Assembly: GCA_013397795.1 (NCBI GenBank)
Contig: VZTJ01000074.1
Span: forward strand, 137,614-201,613
DNA from: Orthonyx spaldingii
Taxonomy: Eukaryota; Chordata; Aves; Passeriformes; Orthonychidae
Direction: 5' to 3'
DNA length: 64,000 bases
Position 1 is the first letter of the stretch. Each line of letters opens with the position of its first letter. This document shows positions 61,501 through 64,000 of this stretch, in pieces. The notes under the pieces were generated by a model, which saw nothing but the letters and a program-made list of their open reading frames with translations, made no database searches and had not been told where the DNA came from. The translations under genes were made by a program, and so were the position numbers.

Positions 61501-64000
61501 TTTAGGAATAGTTTCCATATGAAATATTTAATAACTTGAGCTGCTGGAAAACTGAAAACTCATCTTCAAAGTTAAAAGACTAAATGAAAATTGATATGTT
61601 GTTGTTGTTATTGTCATTATGGCAGCATTATAGAAATCTGTCATCACTTTTGTAGCTGAGAACTACACTTTGCATGGTTACAAAAACTGCTGGTGGTCCC
61701 AGAAATGGAACAATCCTTTTGGGAAACACTTTAAAATTCCAGAGGTGGTGTAGTGGTTCTTTTTTCAGGTTTTTAAGTAGAACTGTTCTCTTGCTCTTCC
61801 CACTGCTAAGCCTGCCCCTGGCCTCCCCAAACTAGATACCTAATAGAGTTTAGATACTGAAGTTTTAAAACTTTGAAAATGTGACGTGCTAGGTATGTTT
61901 TTTTTTGCCAAATACATATGTTTGTACTGAAAAATCCTAAATACAGGTGCTTTTGGGACCTGCTTTGTTATCCTAGTATAGCAGACCAATGTCTGAGGGT
62001 TAAGTGTGACAGTTATACTTTGATACTTGTATGATCTTACAATCACCGTACTCCACAGCATTAACACAGAGTGGAACAAACCATCCCTGTGTGTACAGGC
62101 TGTGTATGTTAGACAGAAACATAATCTTGCCAAAATGGAATCATCTAAAGGATTGGAAGTGAACTAAAGTGGGAAGGAACAGGGGAATGCTTTTCAAAAA
62201 CGTCTGCTGAAGGTTTCCTCACATCAATTGTCATGACAATAGGTGGCACCCTCATGCCAATGAATATCATGTTTGACTGAACTAGGCTTCCTTGCACTTG
62301 TGTACTGCAATTCCTTTAACCAAAATTATTGCAATTGAAAGCAAAAGCAAGTCATGAAAGCAGAATATTCATTAAGGAAAGGGGAGACATGCCTGAAAAA
62401 CAAAAATGTAAAGTCCATTCTGACTGTTGAGTCCAAGATAAAACTAAACTACCAGTTTAGCATAAAATGAAACTATTGTTCTGTTGAGGTAATTGAGAAT
62501 TTTGAGTGTATACTGAGCAATGCACACAAACTGTGTCATACTGTGCTTTATAGCTGAGGATTTTGACCCCTTGGGGATTGCTTCAGAAGAAACAAGATGT
62601 GTCCTGTTTTATTTGCTGTGTTGTGCAAACACATTCCCTTGGGTGCATGGGATATCCAGGCAATCTGAAGCTCACACCTGCACCAAGTCAGAAGGGGAAT
62701 CTTAAAAGAAAGGACTTCTCTCAGCAGAGTTTTTGTCACTTTTACTTCCAATGTGAGTCAAAACCTGGAAAAAAATATTAACCAGACTTTGTCAAGCCAC
62801 AGGCATCTTGGCTTGTGGTTTGGATAAATGTCCAGGTCGTTTCTTACTGTACCCTGAGCAGACCTTATTCCCTGCTTCTCTGCTGCGATAGAAGAGGTTA
62901 GGAAGAGGCAGAAAAGAGAACATTAAAAAAGCCTAAATGCATTGCAAAACAATGAAAGGTCACCACATATTAGGAAGCGTGAAAGACACCTGCTTTTGTT
63001 GATTTTGCTGATATAACTGGTTATGAGAAGTTTTGCTAAGCCTAAATTTTATGCATTTTTTTTTATTTTCATGAAGATGGTATTTAAAGATCTGATGTAA
63101 TTCTGAGGACATAAATTGTCTTAGGCCTGCAGATGGCCTATAAAATTTGTAAAGCCTTGGCCATTTATAAGCTGGAATTGGATCAGAAAAAGCTTCAGGA
63201 TTCATTGAACTTTGCTAGTCTTGGCAATGTCTCTGTTACACTTTTGCTGGGTTTCGCTTCATCCTTGCATTGCAAAAGGAACATCTTAGGATGGTAAAGC
63301 CAAACTAAAGGGGAAAAAGTATTGATGGACTGAATGAAGTTCCATTCTAATTTGAGTCTTAACACAGCTGTTCCCTTAACTAAAATATTGCTGAAGTAGC
63401 TATGATGTTCTAGAGAAAATTAATATTTCCAGTGTTTCAGGAAATGTTTTTTATTTGGACCTCTCTTCATTTCCCTTTCATCATCTCATGCTGATTTTTG
63501 CAAAGGTTTTTGCGCAAAGCAGTGTAATCCCTGGACAAGTTATATTCCTTGGGATGAATGCTGACTCCAGGTTTTGATGCCAAAATGGAATTGTTGGTTT
63601 CTGCTTAGCATTTGCTCCTCAGTAGGTCTGGTTTTAGACAGGTGGTTACAGACCCAAAGGGACCAAGAGACTGCTAAAGTCAGTTACTGTTACAGTGCAC
63701 TTAAGTGATATTAAATGAAGATGCTTTACCAAACACTTCCATCTGCTCATCTTGCACTGATAAATACCCTGTTGCCACTATTGAGTGTTTCTATTCCTTG
63801 AATTTCACAGATGGGAAAAGTCATTCAGTTCCCCAGGATGCAACTCCTGTCTTGAAAAACCAAAACAAGTTGGACCTTTTTCTGTCCCACATCTAAGTCT
63901 TACGTTGTGGCAGTGACCTGCAGTCCTTCAGAGCAGCAGGATCATTCGTTGTAGCCTCACTGGGAATGAGGAGGAGTATTCTGCTTCATCATGTGCCTTC
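58590..64000. other. Intergenic DNA, no gene recognised
   Basis: This stretch contains an unrecognised 114-codon frame at 59272-59616 with one hydrophobic stretch and a faint fold-back-type repeat near 59165-59220. It also has a 39-40 bp tandem duplication at 61361-61435 and an A-rich/CCC run at 61206-61225. Nothing supports a coding gene. Confidence 0.65.
61361..61435. repeat. Tandem duplication of a 39-40 bp unit
   Basis: GACTTG...CACTGTATAAAGGTGAGTGTCCACA is followed directly by GACTTG...CACTGTGTAAAGGTGAATGTCCACA. The copies differ by a few substitutions and one inserted base, so the duplication is not recent. Confidence 0.85.

Noticed and set aside
61741..61765. tRNA-like GTGGTGTAGTGGTT string
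   Set aside because: It resembles an A box, but no B box or cloverleaf follows, so it is not a tRNA gene.
18041..64000. BMP2 or another protein-coding neighbour
   Set aside because: I looked for recognisable coding exons on both strands and found none, so synteny with BMP2 remains an expectation from mammals only.
1..64000. Endogenous retrovirus, CRISPR array or bacterial-type operon
   Set aside because: No paired LTRs, polymerase motifs, regular spacer arrays or tightly packed genes were seen.

Overview
The window is vertebrate nuclear DNA, almost certainly from a bird. It holds several CR1 LINE tails, one with the avian CR1-type 3' terminal repeat (ATTCTGTGATTCC-like). It also has short GT-AG introns, A-rich runs interrupted by CCC, and one clear multi-exon gene with very GC-rich 5' exons. 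There are no prokaryotic operons, phage, CRISPR or viral genes.

Region 1 (about 1-17,630, + strand) is HAO1, the peroxisomal FMN-dependent glycolate (2-hydroxyacid) oxidase. Seven exons were assembled by hand: 3533-3684, 10284-10539, 13431-13606, 14090-14181, 16702-16860, 17116-17185 and 17560-17630. All have GT-AG boundaries and compatible phases. They encode residues 47-370 with no insertion or deletion relative to the 370-residue mammalian enzyme. Every active-site residue outside exon 1 is present, and the protein ends in the peroxisomal signal Ser-Lys-Ile. Exon 1 (residues 1-46, including the Tyr24/Tyr26 region) was not found in the first 3.5 kb, so it should lie upstream of the window.

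Region 2 (about 17.6-64 kb) holds no gene I can support. In mammals HAO1 is flanked on its 3' side by a long gene-poor interval towards BMP2, and this stretch fits that, although the window alone cannot prove it. It contains old repeats (CR1, MIR-like pieces, a fold-back amniote-type repeat), simple repeats and an isolated small CpG island at about 29.3-29.66 kb. Several short segments look like regulatory or conserved non-coding DNA, the best being 58.34-58.48 kb, 22.50-22.74 kb and 37.92-37.95 kb.

I found no convincing new biological system. The points most worth checking are the orphan CpG island and the spliced-exon-like ORF downstream of it, the SOX plus PBX/MEIS element at 58.36 kb, the steep 5'-to-3' fall in third-position GC across HAO1, and two strong inverted repeats (14.6 kb and 49.2 kb). 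No regulatory claim here has been tested against other genomes or expression data.
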